A DNA stretch of 64,000 bases from Paenibacillus sp. G2S3 (GTDB lineage Bacteria; Bacillota; Bacilli; Paenibacillales; Paenibacillaceae): NCBI RefSeq assembly GCF_030123105.1, contig NZ_CP126095.1:744001-808000 (forward strand), in the 5' to 3' direction. Below, in pieces: positions 43,101 to 51,764 of this stretch; the stretch's first letter is position 1; each line of letters starts with the position of its first letter. Position numbers and translations under genes: made by a program. The notes under the pieces are model-generated. The model was not told where the DNA came from. It ran no database searches and saw only the letters and a list, made by a program, of their open reading frames with translations.

Positions 43101-46100
43101 GCGATAAATGCCAACGATGGCAAATTGACGAACGTAACAAACGCGTTGGAATACAAGAAGGGCACAGCAGGGGCATGGATAGATGTGTCGGGCACAACCG
43201 TAACAGGATTAACTCCAGACACGTACCATGTACGGACGAAAGCGACGGCGACGGCATTTGCGTCAGAATCGAAGAGCGTGACGGTAGCTACGTTCGTGCC
43301 AACACCGGAAGCGACACCAACAGCCGTCATTGATTATGTGGCAGAGCAGTTGAAAGGCTTGACGCCAAGTGGCTCGTACACGGTAAATGGTTCAGCGGTT
43401 ACGGCGACAGCAGATGGTAAGCTGGACATTAATAGTAGTTGGATAGGAACATCGCTAAGCATCGTGAAGAAGGGCAACAGCTCGACGACAACGGATAGCG
43501 CGGTGCAGACGCTAAGCATTCCGTCCCGTTCAGTGGCGCCGATTGGTGTGACAGCAACGGGTGAAACGGGATTGAACACAAACGATGGTACGCTCATCAA
43601 TGTTACTACTGCAATGGAATACAAGAAAGGTACAGCAGGTGCATGGACAGATGTACCTGGTACAAGCGTGACGGGGCTTACTCCAGACACGTATTATGTG
43701 CGGACGAAAGCAACAGGGATGGCATTTACCTCGGCTTCGGTGCAAGTGACGGTATCGGCATTCACGAAAATGCCAGAAGCGACGCCAGCGGCCATCATCG
43801 ACTATGCTACTGAACAGTTGGCAGGCCTGATGCCAAGTGGCTCATACATGGTAAACGATACAGCGATTACGGTGCCAGTAGATGGCAAGCTGGAAATTGA
43901 TAGCAGCTGGTTGGGAACGTCACTGAGCATCCTTAAGAAAGGTGACGGTTCAACAACTACGGATAGTGCGGTACAGACGTTAAGCATTCCATCTCGTGCA
44001 GCGGCTCCGGTAGGTGTGACTGTCACGGATGTGACGTACAATGGGGCTAATAATGGCACCATTCAGAATCTGACAGTCCAAATGGAATACAAAATAGGCA
44101 GCACTGGTCTTTGGACAGAAGTTACAGACACAATGATTACTGACCTTGCGCCGGACACGTATTATGTTCGGGAAAAGGCAACGGCGACAGCATTCGCATC
44201 TATTGCTGTTCAGGTTATCGTTCATGACTCGAATGCGGTCATCCCGTCCGCACCTGAAGTCACAGCAGAAGATCTGAGCAATACGATTGTTGGTCTGGAC
44301 ACAAGTATGGAATTTTCAGTGGACGACGGACCTTACGTGCGGTACGACGGAACCAACTTGCCGGATTTGAGTGGTGAGCACATCGTTAAGGTACGTGTGG
44401 TAGCTAGCGGGTCCGTTCCGGCGGGGCCGGCAACCACGCTGACCTTTACAATTAATATGCTTAACCCTGCGGGTGGCTTGAACGTGATCGCCATCGATCC
44501 AAGTGGCTCGGCAAATAACGGCTATACACAAATCACCGTTATACCTGCGCTGGCTGAAGGACATAAGCTCTTTTATAAGAACTTTGGCGCTGGTAGCGTA
44601 GTCGTACCAAATGTGGGAGATGTCCTGGTTGGATACACGCTTGTAGGCATTGAGGGATTGGTTCCTGCGGCCAATGGGGATATGATTGGGATTGCAGAGG
44701 TAGATGCTGACGGCAAAGTGGTGAAATACGGTAGTGCAACAGCAGCTGTGGTGGCTGATACCGTAACACCTGGTACTGATCCGGTCAGCCCAGGATCAGG
44801 AAGCAACTCGAATAGCGGAACAACCCCCGGTAACGCGAACACAGTCGTTACCGATGTGATCGTCCTTGTTAACGGTAAGGAAGAGAACGCGGGCAAAGCA
44901 ACAACAACGGCCTTAGGAAACGTGGCAACAACTATTATCGTCGTCGACCCAGCTAAACTCCAAGCGAAGCTAGATGCGGAAGGTAATGGGGCGGTGGTGA
45001 CCGTTCCTGTGACGCTGGATTCCAACGTCATTGTCGCTGAGTTAAATGGTCAAATAATTAAGAACATGGAGAACGCATCGGCTACTCTAGTGTTTCAGAC
45101 AAGCAAAGGGACTTATACTTTGCCAGCCGACGAAATCAACATCAGTGCGTTAGCTAAGAAACTTGGAAATGGCTTGAAGCTGGAAGATATCACACTGAAG
45201 ATTACGATCAGCGAATCCTCAGCATCCATGAACCAGGTAGTGGCGGGTGCGGCAAGTAGAGGTGGCTTTACACTCGTTACACCGTCACTAGATTTCACTG
45301 TTACCGCTACTTACGGTACATCGACAGTGGAAGTGAGTCAGTTCAATGCTTACGTAGAGCGGATAGTGGCACTTCCAGGTGGTATTGATCCGAATCGGAT
45401 TACGACTGGAGTCGTTGTGGAGCCAGATGGCACAGTGCGCCATGTGCCGACCAGATTCGTTCTGAAGGACGGCAAATACTACGCAGTTATTAAGAGTGTG
45501 ACGAACAGCTCGTATTCGGTGATCTGGCATCCGCTGACTTTTGCGGATGTGGAGAATAATTGGGCGAAGGACGCAGTGAACGATATGGGATCTCGTCTAG
45601 TAATTAATGGAGTGAACAAAACGACGTTTAACCCGAATGCAGATATCACCCGGGCAGAGTTCGCGGCGATCATCGTACGTGGTCTGGGACTGAAGCTTGG
45701 GGAAGGGAAGACAGCATTTGAGGATGTGCCAGCGAATAGCTGGTATGCAGGGGCTGTTGAAACGGCATCCAAGTACGGTCTGATCACCGGATTTGAGGAC
45801 GGGACATTCCAACCGAATGCTCCAATCACACGCGAGCAGGCCATGAACATTATCGCTAAAGCGATGAAGTTAACTGGCCTTGCGGACCAGACTGGCACAG
45901 TGGATGCGACAAGTGTACTTGCTGCCTTTACAGATGCAGGCAACATAGGTGTCTGGGCTAAGGACAGCCTGGCGTTTGCAGCCAAAGCTGGCTTGATTAG
46001 CGGCCGTGGCGACAATAAGCTGGAGGCAAAGACTAATGTCACCCGTGCGGAAGTGGCAGTTCTGATTCAGCGGTTGCTGCAGAAGTCGGGGCTTATTGAT

Positions 46101-46103
46101 TAG
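40101..46103 (+). CDS. Large repeat-containing S-layer homology (SLH) surface protein
   Basis: A 2000-residue secreted protein; ATG 40101 follows AAGGAGG and gives a signal peptide (LKKLGKIGLAFILVIGLLPMISLRAYA). Residues about 30-445 look like a beta-propeller-type domain. Residues about 450-1376 hold six near-identical ~156-residue repeats, each with a YTVNGTAVTATADGKL half and a VTATDET...MEYKKG...YYVRTKA half. Two further beta domains and a Ser/Gly/Pro linker follow. Three SLH domains end the protein (about 1812 onwards), e.g. ITRAEFAAIIVRGLGL and ITREQAMNIIAKAMKL, anchoring it to pyruvylated cell-wall polymer. The ligand is unknown; an adhesin or enzyme scaffold is inferred. Confidence 0.88.
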   Translation: MLKKLGKIGLAFILVIGLLPMISLRAYAAIPSFTKTVDFPIQTPVTNASGKNVSDVDVLPDGSTAVVLNTFAYQGNSYVYSYFLKIFDRTGALRSDVDLSSLMDTYYKMIDVNMLALSDGRILITYHKSDSGDNNLQLGTVRESTPNAYFMVLNQSGQKVVGQTQINTYSAASTPALTRFVSITELSDGNIAFSWQRNDNISTATRVFTVEGNPVSGETLLVSHNASMSNVSAGDGVYMVAYNSGVGPQTDTVYLKIFSNSGTLLNTINKGIRTDEKQLFLSTLNNGNFMFSQYSYRNGTSTVSLYDKNGTNKGDFTVNGSLGESSAAIYRDGANPGFVTVSTDPTSTNAINDAYNNFKEWSGTQYAYLNYYDNDGNLVFTSDQPVDSAPVAMQGFNEATWMYAVEYYPSFKLYPTFGDKLVLVTTDNTDADHYRITAKIFETGAPAPAAIIDYAAEQLTGLTPNSAYSVNNGTAVTATADGKLAIDISWLGTSVSIVKKGDGSTTTDSPAQTLTIPFRPGAPTGVTATNETAISANDGTLTNVTTAMEYKKGVAGTWTNISGATVTRLDPDIYYVRTKATVTAFASEAKSMTVATFVATPEVTPAAIIDYTAEQLTGLVPNGSYTVNGTAVTATTDGKLAINSGWLDTSLSIVKKGNASTTLDSAAQTLSTPPRAGAPTGVMATDETAISVNDGTLTNVTTAMEYKKGTAGAWTNVAGVTVTGLFPDTYYVRTKATTTAFASEAKIVTVATFVPTPEAAPVATIDYAAEQLTGLTASGSYTVNGASLTATADGKLAIDSIWLGTSLSIVKKGNSSTTTDSTAQTLSIPIRPGAPIGVTATDETAINANNGTLTNVTTEMEYKKGAAGAWKDATGVTVTGLTPDTYHVRTKATGAAFASASVQVAVVAFVATPEVAPTAVIDYSAEQLTGLTPNSSYTVNGALVTATADGKLAIGNSWLGTSLSIVKKGNGSTTTDSAAQTLSIPSRSGVPTGVTATDETAINANDGKLTNVTNALEYKKGTAGAWIDVSGTTVTGLTPDTYHVRTKATATAFASESKSVTVATFVPTPEATPTAVIDYVAEQLKGLTPSGSYTVNGSAVTATADGKLDINSSWIGTSLSIVKKGNSSTTTDSAVQTLSIPSRSVAPIGVTATGETGLNTNDGTLINVTTAMEYKKGTAGAWTDVPGTSVTGLTPDTYYVRTKATGMAFTSASVQVTVSAFTKMPEATPAAIIDYATEQLAGLMPSGSYMVNDTAITVPVDGKLEIDSSWLGTSLSILKKGDGSTTTDSAVQTLSIPSRAAAPVGVTVTDVTYNGANNGTIQNLTVQMEYKIGSTGLWTEVTDTMITDLAPDTYYVREKATATAFASIAVQVIVHDSNAVIPSAPEVTAEDLSNTIVGLDTSMEFSVDDGPYVRYDGTNLPDLSGEHIVKVRVVASGSVPAGPATTLTFTINMLNPAGGLNVIAIDPSGSANNGYTQITVIPALAEGHKLFYKNFGAGSVVVPNVGDVLVGYTLVGIEGLVPAANGDMIGIAEVDADGKVVKYGSATAAVVADTVTPGTDPVSPGSGSNSNSGTTPGNANTVVTDVIVLVNGKEENAGKATTTALGNVATTIIVVDPAKLQAKLDAEGNGAVVTVPVTLDSNVIVAELNGQIIKNMENASATLVFQTSKGTYTLPADEINISALAKKLGNGLKLEDITLKITISESSASMNQVVAGAASRGGFTLVTPSLDFTVTATYGTSTVEVSQFNAYVERIVALPGGIDPNRITTGVVVEPDGTVRHVPTRFVLKDGKYYAVIKSVTNSSYSVIWHPLTFADVENNWAKDAVNDMGSRLVINGVNKTTFNPNADITRAEFAAIIVRGLGLKLGEGKTAFEDVPANSWYAGAVETASKYGLITGFEDGTFQPNAPITREQAMNIIAKAMKLTGLADQTGTVDATSVLAAFTDAGNIGVWAKDSLAFAAKAGLISGRGDNKLEAKTNVTRAEVAVLIQRLLQKSGLID
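41448..44230 (+). repeat. Six tandem 468-bp coding repeats in the SLH protein gene
   Basis: Units begin at about 41448, 41919, 42387, 42855, 43323 and 43791. Spacing is 468 bp, except 471 for the first, which has an extra Asn codon. Long nearly identical stretches invite slippage or unequal crossing-over and could also cause assembly collapse. Confidence 0.9.
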
Positions 46104-46123
46104 ATCGAAATGAGTAATGGAAG

Positions 46124-46156
46124 AGCGGATTCAGCTTAGGCTGAATCCGCTTTTTT
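46124..46156 (+). terminator. Terminator after the SLH protein gene
   Basis: AGCGGATTCAGC/GCTGAATCCGCT perfect stem, TTAG loop, then TTTTT. Confidence 0.92.
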
Positions 46157-46320
46157 GTAAGATAGGGCTTCGTAAAGATCTGTTTGGAGAAGGATTGGTC
46201 AAGGCACGTTTTATTATTTTTTGTTTATTTGTGTAATTTCGGGTTCTTCCTTTATCATATGCAGCAGTCTGTCTTTATAAGATGAACCCTATCAATTGAT
46301 TCGTGTTGATTTGATAGAAA

Positions 46321-47302
46321 TAGTAATTGGACAAATTCAAGCCTTTAATAAGGAATTGGTATTTGTGAAAATGCAGTTGCAATACATAGAGAAGTATAAA
46401 CATAATGCGGATTTTGTCTGCTTGCTGGAGCAGGATTAATCCAATTTGATTAAATATCTCGCACCTATTGTCTAAATGGATGATGTAGATGAGCATGCCA
46501 AACGCTTTGATAATTTAATATATGGTTTAATGCTTGCACAGGCTGAGGAATCACCTCAATAGAAGAAGGGGAAAAAACAACTGATAGAGGTGGCTACAGC
46601 CCTTTTGCAGCGTACAACTATACCGCAGGTTAGAGTAAAACTGACGCTTATTTAAACTATAGGAACAGATGAGTTCTGGGAAAGTGCTAATATACTGAAT
46701 TTTGAAAAAGTACGCACGGAGCTAGGCAATATCATTAAATATTTCGTGGATGTAGGCGAAAAAAACCGATTTATAACAACCTTGTCGATGAGGTTCTTGA
46801 AGTCCACGGACGAAAAGCGATATATGAGGCTTATACCTTTGAGGATTATAAGTTCAGGTCAACCGCTTTATTGAGAATAACCGGGACAATCTTGTGATTC
46901 ACAAGTTCTGTAATATATTCCGTTAACAGCTCTGGACTATGAGGCCTTGCAGAAAATCTTTACAGGCGAACTTGGCACAACTGAAGATTATCAGCGAGAA
47001 TTCAAGGACACCCAGTTTGGCTTGCTGATGCGCAAAATCGCCAAACTGGAGAATGAGGCGGCAAAGGCTGCTTTTTTGGAATTCATCAATGACCAGTCGC
47101 TGAGTCAGGGGAAGATTGTCTTTGTTAAAAAGGTAATTGAGCACATAGTTCAGAGCAGTTATATCGACAATGTGTCTTAACTGATTAAACCACCGTTGAC
47201 AAGCCGCAGAATTTCATTAAGTTGTTTGATGGGTCGAGGCAAAAAAGACTTGTAGAGATGGTTACACAGATTAAAGAGAATGTGGTTAGGATTATCGGGT
47301 GA
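46321..47302 (+). pseudogene. Decayed type I restriction subunit HsdR, 3' part
   Basis: Fragments in shifting frames match the C-terminal third of HsdR: KRFDNLIYGLMLAQAEESP, NILNFEKVRTELGNIIKY, then an intact run TALDYEALQKIFTGELGTTEDYQREFKDTQFGLL, and finally DKPQNFIKLFDGSRQKRLVEM. Several stops and at least two frameshifts break it, and the helicase/nuclease N-terminus, hsdM and hsdS are missing. It is debris of a former type I system. Confidence 0.8.
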
Positions 47303-47440
47303 TGGAGGGCAGAATTTATAGTTTTGCCTAAGTTTGTGGATTATGCTCATAGTAGTTTGAAAAACATGTGCCAAACCACGATTTTCCGCGGTCTGGCTTT
47401 CATTTGATGTGCGCACATCGTATTAAGGTTGATCACTCGG

Positions 47441-47478
47441 AACACTTGATACATGTGGAGAGTGTAGCTCTACTGGTA
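47441..47478 (+). pseudogene. Third orphan rlmD 3' end, short
   Basis: CAT GTG GAG AGT GTA GCT CTA (HVESVAL), continuing LLV, with weakly similar sequence before it. It is closest to the copy at 37664 (shared GAGAGTGT...GCTCTACTGGTAA). Homology ends after GGTAA. Confidence 0.5.
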
Positions 47479-47561
47479 ATAAATATATCTTTTGATAACA
47501 ATCTTCCTTTAGTATATACCCAAATCAAAACGCTACTGGAATCATAATCTAATACAATAAA

Positions 47562-47603
47562 GCCACCATAAAAACTCCGAATCTAATGGTCGGGGTTTCG
47601 TGG
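47562..47603. terminator. Imperfect hairpin, possible bidirectional terminator
   Basis: GCCACC...AAACTCCGA pairs with TCGGGGTTT...GGTAGC, with wobble pairs and bulges. It lies between the rlmD scar and the minus-strand gene at 47664. Confidence 0.4.
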
Positions 47604-47663
47604 TAGCCCAACTGTTTAAATAGCGTAGAAGTATTGATAATGCTAAACAGAGAAATCACGATT

Positions 47664-48632
47664 TTACTTTTTATTAAATAGCCAATGTAAACCTCCGGCA
47701 CTTACGCCGATAAACACCGCTGCTAAAGAAGTGTAAAAATAGAATTCTTTTGCCGCAAATGTTTTTGCAAAGTATGTTCCTAGTAATAATCCTCCAGCAC
47801 CTATCATGGTCATAACACCAAAAAATATAGATTTGCTCCATTTTCTCTTTACTTCGATTAATAGTTCCACTTTATATATTGCATCATCTTCGTCTTTTGA
47901 TGAAAAAGCCAGAGAAGAACTTTGGTTTCTAAACTCTATGGCTCGCGTATTCAATCTTATAAATGAAGTATCTACTTCATTCCCTTTTGGGATACCTCCG
48001 CTTAAATCTATTACTTTATCATCTTTGGTGATATCCACTTGTACACTTCCACTTGTTTTATCATAAGTTAACACTTCGGATACATACTCTTCTTCATCGT
48101 CGAGTATTAGAAAACTCCTTTTCTGTAATCTGTTGTAGTGGAACATTTTTATTTTTCTGTTTTTTACACTTTTTATTGATTTTATATAAATGAATTTAAT
48201 CTGTTTAAAATAAGGCTTGATCCTTTCGATCAAATTGACCCACTTTTCAGATGATATTTGACTAATAATAATGTTTGAAACAAATGTATTTGGGGGGAAT
48301 TGTGAGGGCGTATTCAATCCGTCACTAATTTCACAATTAACAAAATCCCCTAATTCCAGATAGAAATTAACATATCCAAGTTCTTCGCTAACATATACAT
48401 CAATCACTTTAACTTGCCGAACCGGAATATTTCGTAAGCCTAAGTCTTCGGTAACGCTATAAAAAATGATACCTTGATCACCAATTGCAGACATAATATT
48501 ACGTCTAATATCATTATCTATATCTGTCTCTTGATAACGGAACTGTATAACATATTGCTTTGGGAAAGCGAGGACTTTGTAAATATCTTCAATATATAGT
48601 TGCCTTTGCTGAGAACTAAAGAAACCTATCAT
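47664..48632 (-). CDS. Hypothetical protein with two C-terminal membrane helices
   Basis: A 322-residue protein with AGAGGA before its start at 48632. Residues 1-255 are soluble with mixed alpha/beta content (FPKQYVIQFRYQETDID, YVSEELGYVNFYLELG). Two hydrophobic helices follow near 268-287 (FFGVMTMIGAGGLLLGTYFA) and 296-315 (FYTSLAAVFIGVSAGGLHWL), ending in a short basic tail. The topology suggests a sensor or effector tethered to the membrane. No family is recognised. It neighbours the large operon but is on the other strand. Confidence 0.6.
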   Translation of the reverse strand: MIGFFSSQQRQLYIEDIYKVLAFPKQYVIQFRYQETDIDNDIRRNIMSAIGDQGIIFYSVTEDLGLRNIPVRQVKVIDVYVSEELGYVNFYLELGDFVNCEISDGLNTPSQFPPNTFVSNIIISQISSEKWVNLIERIKPYFKQIKFIYIKSIKSVKNRKIKMFHYNRLQKRSFLILDDEEEYVSEVLTYDKTSGSVQVDITKDDKVIDLSGGIPKGNEVDTSFIRLNTRAIEFRNQSSSLAFSSKDEDDAIYKVELLIEVKRKWSKSIFFGVMTMIGAGGLLLGTYFAKTFAAKEFYFYTSLAAVFIGVSAGGLHWLFNKK

Positions 48633-48913
48633 TGTTATCTTCCTCTACTGTAGTTATTTCCATAATTATACTATATATAAGCCGCTTAAGTTACTACATA
48701 TAGGAGGGTATTTAAAAAAAGCCTTATTGTTGGTTACTACTCATTCATTGTTGCAACTTTGCCACTTACTCAAGCTATGTATATGAAAGACCGTCTACGT
48801 AGGGAATGGCTACTAATATGACGATGTAAAGAGGACGAGAGTTAGATCAAAGCGTGTACATAGGTAACAACAATGAGGAATGTATGACTGATTAGTTGGA
48901 AGTGAGCACAGTG

Positions 48914-48946
48914 GCGGAAAGGATGAGCTTGTCCTTTCCGCTTTTG
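48914..48946 (+). terminator. Terminator-like hairpin
   Basis: GCGGAAAGGA/TCCTTTCCGC perfect stem followed by TTTTGT. No intact gene precedes it on this strand, so it may be a relic. Confidence 0.65.
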
Positions 48947-48984
48947 TCTGCATTTAAACACTTAGCCGGGAGGCCGGATAGAAA

Positions 48985-49335
48985 ATGAATAAACTTATCG
49001 AGTTGATTATAGGAGAAGCATTCAAGGAAGGAGTGCATAAGTTGTTCGGTTAAAAGCCTGAGTGGGCCAAGGATACCGTCGGAAGTATTGGTTATCTGCT
49101 CATTATAATGATGGCGGCTTTGTACCCCATCGGTATTTATTGGCTGAAGCCACGATTAGTAGTAGGATTATTCTGGTAAGAACACATCTGCACATGGTCA
49201 TTGTATCTGCTTGAATTATGGGTTAGTTACTATGTTCACAAGTTTATTCTGTATTGTTTGAAAGCGGCCCCGTTCCATACGCTAATATCGTTAGGCTTCG
49301 CTTGGTTTGTATGGCAAGCCTTTAACAGAGGCTGA
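48985..49335 (+). pseudogene. Broken small membrane-protein gene
   Basis: The frame starts MNKLIELIIGEAFKEGVHKLFG, then stops; it continues KPEWAKDTVGSIGYLLIIMMAALYPIGIYWLKPRLVVG, stops again, and resumes with LGFAWFVWQAFNRG in another segment. Two stops within hydrophobic, gene-like text indicate decay. The family is unknown. Confidence 0.5.
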
Positions 49336-49711
49336 ATATAAGAGGTTTTTTAAAGTTACGTTACAAAAAGGGAGAATCCATGATATATATTGTCGTATAA
49401 AAAGGAAATAAGCTAAACTTATAGAGCCATTCATCATGTTTAAATGTGGAGCAGAGGTGAAAAGGCTTGGAAATACAATGTCACACCCAATAGATAGTTT
49501 TTAGGTAGAGAATAATGTTTTAGACTGGGCAATGGCCTATTAATAAGATTATTAGTTGTATATAATAAGACAAACGAGTGTTCGTGTTGATGTGTCTATT
49601 AGAAACGAGCTCTTTATAGAATTTTATTACTGATGTCACTAACAGCCTGAATAATTTAGTAGGATAAAGATTATTAAACCATTTGAATAATATCAGTGAA
49701 AGCGGGATTGT
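49336..49711 (+). other. Upstream region of the DUF4338-ATPase-FtsK operon
   Basis: AT-rich, no gene seen. It should contain the operon promoter, but no confident -35/-10 pair could be chosen. It includes one box of the punctuating repeat family (49508-49528). Confidence 0.4.
49508..49528 (+). repeat. Punctuating repeat box, copy R6
   Basis: GAGAATAATGTTTTAGACTGG matches the AAAATAAAG...TAGACT boxes of R4 and especially R5. No palindrome accompanies it. Confidence 0.4.
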
Positions 49712-51757
49712 ATGGCTAGCAAAGCGACGAAAAAAAATAAACAAAAATCAGAGTTTTTACCGTTTAATCCATCTTTGGATTCTTATCAAAAAGAGGTTTT
49801 TATAATTATAGTCAAAGGAGCATTAGAAACCTTTGTTGATCGTAGAGTTGCCTTTATCAATGAGAAAATTGAAAATCTCAAATTGATTACTTTTGATAAT
49901 GACGTGGAGGGCTCTAAGCTTTTATCTGCATTGAGCATATTAAGGGATTTGATTTCTCAGGGCTGGAGAATGATGCTTGAAGATGACATAGCACAACTCG
50001 CCCCACCAAAACAATTAAGAAGTGAAAGTAAGGATTACTTGAGACAGCAACTGAGACATGAAAGAGACGCTCAATTTTCAGTGTTGAGCGTGAAAAAATT
50101 TATTTTAAGAATGGAAAAGGTAAAGAGGTTTAATGGAAGAGATGTAAGTATTTTAAATCTCATTGGAGATAGTGAATTAATAGCGGCTAGAACAAGAGAA
50201 ATTCAAACTGCTGCGGATGAGACTCAACGTGATAATTTGGCGAGAGAAGCAGTAAAGCCATATATTCAACTGGTTAGTAATAATGTGTGTACACATACAG
50301 GCTATAAGCTAATGGATATATGGAGATATTTTCGTTATACCTGGTCTATACCTTATAAATCTACTCCAGGAAGAAATTTGTTTTATATAATAAGGGACGC
50401 TGCCCAACCAGATCATCCTGTTATGGGAATTGCAGCACTTGGTAACTGTGTGCTTCAGCTAACCCATAGGGATAATAATATTGGATGGACAACAGAAGCA
50501 ATAAAGCTCTGCTTAAAGAAGAAGGTTAAAACGGAAAGATACGAGGAACTCTTAAAGGGGCAAAATGGCTTAAAGAGATCGGTTGAGAAGACAACGGAAC
50601 TGGAGAGTGAAGAAGAGTATCAAATTAGAGTACTGTTAGAAAGTAGCAAAATCCTAAGTCGGCTTGAATTTTTTCTGAATGAGGCTATCAACGATATAAA
50701 TCATGAGGGACTATTAACGCCAGAAGAAATTGAAACTCCTAAGAAGGACACTATCGCGAGATTACAAGAGACTGCTGCAGGGCTTAAAAATCAACAGTTA
50801 AATAATAAAAGAACTTCTGGTAAGATAAATTGGAAGGAAGAATCTTCCTCAGCCTTGTTCACTAAGAAAAGAGCAATTGAATTGGCAAAACTCTTGGATG
50901 CTAAGCTAATTTTTGACGATGTAATGAAAGAAGGAATGAATGAACTTCAGGTATTAAGGAAATTGTTGGCTACTGATAAGGGAAAGGTTGTTAACATTGC
51001 TCTACAGGCAAATCGCAAGAGAAAAATAGGTTCCAATCTCATGGAAATTATAGTCTGTGGAGCTGTGCCGCCTTACAATGAGATACTAGCAGGCAAGCTA
51101 GTTAGCATACTGATTTGTAGCCCTATCGTAATTAAAGATTATAATGATAGATATTCTACTCAGATTAGTGAAATTGCATCTAGAATGAAAGGAGAGGAAA
51201 TTGTCCGTGATTCTAGGCTTGCTTTTTTAGGGACAACAAGCCTCTACCATATGGGAAGCAGTCAATATAATCGTATAAAGGTACCTATTAAAGAAAAAGG
51301 TTACTTAGAGTATAAACGACTAGGGGAAACAGAGGGCTTTGGTTCAGTATTTTTTTCTAGAGAGACAACTAGACAAATTAGCCATACAGTTGAAATGATT
51401 GATGGTGGTAGAAAGATTAATAATGTTTTTGGAGAAGGAACAAGTCCGCGACTTCGACTCATTCGATCAGGATTAGCGGCTTTAGGCATTTCTTCTGAAG
51501 CTTTTCTAAAACATCATACTAGAAGAATTGTTTATGGTATAGAACTTGCATCAAACACAAGGGAGTTTCTTAATGGTGAGGAGAATTATTTAGATTACTA
51601 TGCTCCTTTGAATGATGATAATGCAGAAATGTATACAAATCAACTTATTGAGTATTGGAGAAAGCGCTGGTTTGTTAATCGAGGTGAAAACGTAGATATA
51701 CAGCAAAGACTACAACGTTTCGACAGAAGCTCTATTTTATTAAGTAATTACTTTTAG
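49712..51757 (+). CDS. DruA-like DUF4338 protein, first gene of candidate defence operon
   Basis: A 681-residue cytoplasmic protein. It carries segments I associate with DUF4338 (PF14236, the DruA protein of Druantia): PVMGIAALGNCVLQLTHRDNNIGWT (about 230-255), then AVPPYNEILAGKLVSILICSPIVI (about 449), SRLAFLGTTSLYHMGSSQYNR and YKRLGETEGFGSVFF. A long basic, helical N-terminus and a charged middle (about 280-400) make it larger than typical DruA. DUF4338 is reported in antiphage islands but its activity is unknown. It begins a tight operon with the three genes that follow (gaps 7, 3 and 10 bp). Confidence 0.7.
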   Translation: MASKATKKNKQKSEFLPFNPSLDSYQKEVFIIIVKGALETFVDRRVAFINEKIENLKLITFDNDVEGSKLLSALSILRDLISQGWRMMLEDDIAQLAPPKQLRSESKDYLRQQLRHERDAQFSVLSVKKFILRMEKVKRFNGRDVSILNLIGDSELIAARTREIQTAADETQRDNLAREAVKPYIQLVSNNVCTHTGYKLMDIWRYFRYTWSIPYKSTPGRNLFYIIRDAAQPDHPVMGIAALGNCVLQLTHRDNNIGWTTEAIKLCLKKKVKTERYEELLKGQNGLKRSVEKTTELESEEEYQIRVLLESSKILSRLEFFLNEAINDINHEGLLTPEEIETPKKDTIARLQETAAGLKNQQLNNKRTSGKINWKEESSSALFTKKRAIELAKLLDAKLIFDDVMKEGMNELQVLRKLLATDKGKVVNIALQANRKRKIGSNLMEIIVCGAVPPYNEILAGKLVSILICSPIVIKDYNDRYSTQISEIASRMKGEEIVRDSRLAFLGTTSLYHMGSSQYNRIKVPIKEKGYLEYKRLGETEGFGSVFFSRETTRQISHTVEMIDGGRKINNVFGEGTSPRLRLIRSGLAALGISSEAFLKHHTRRIVYGIELASNTREFLNGEENYLDYYAPLNDDNAEMYTNQLIEYWRKRWFVNRGENVDIQQRLQRFDRSSILLSNYF

Positions 51758-51764
51758 GGATGGG

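Noticed and set aside
41459..44062. Series of ~118-aa minus-strand frames in the SLH repeats
   Set aside because: They recur once per 468-bp repeat as antisense shadows of the real coding frame.
41448..44230. CRISPR-like periodicity
   Set aside because: The period is 468 bp inside one open frame; no short repeat-spacer array or cas gene occurs anywhere in the window.
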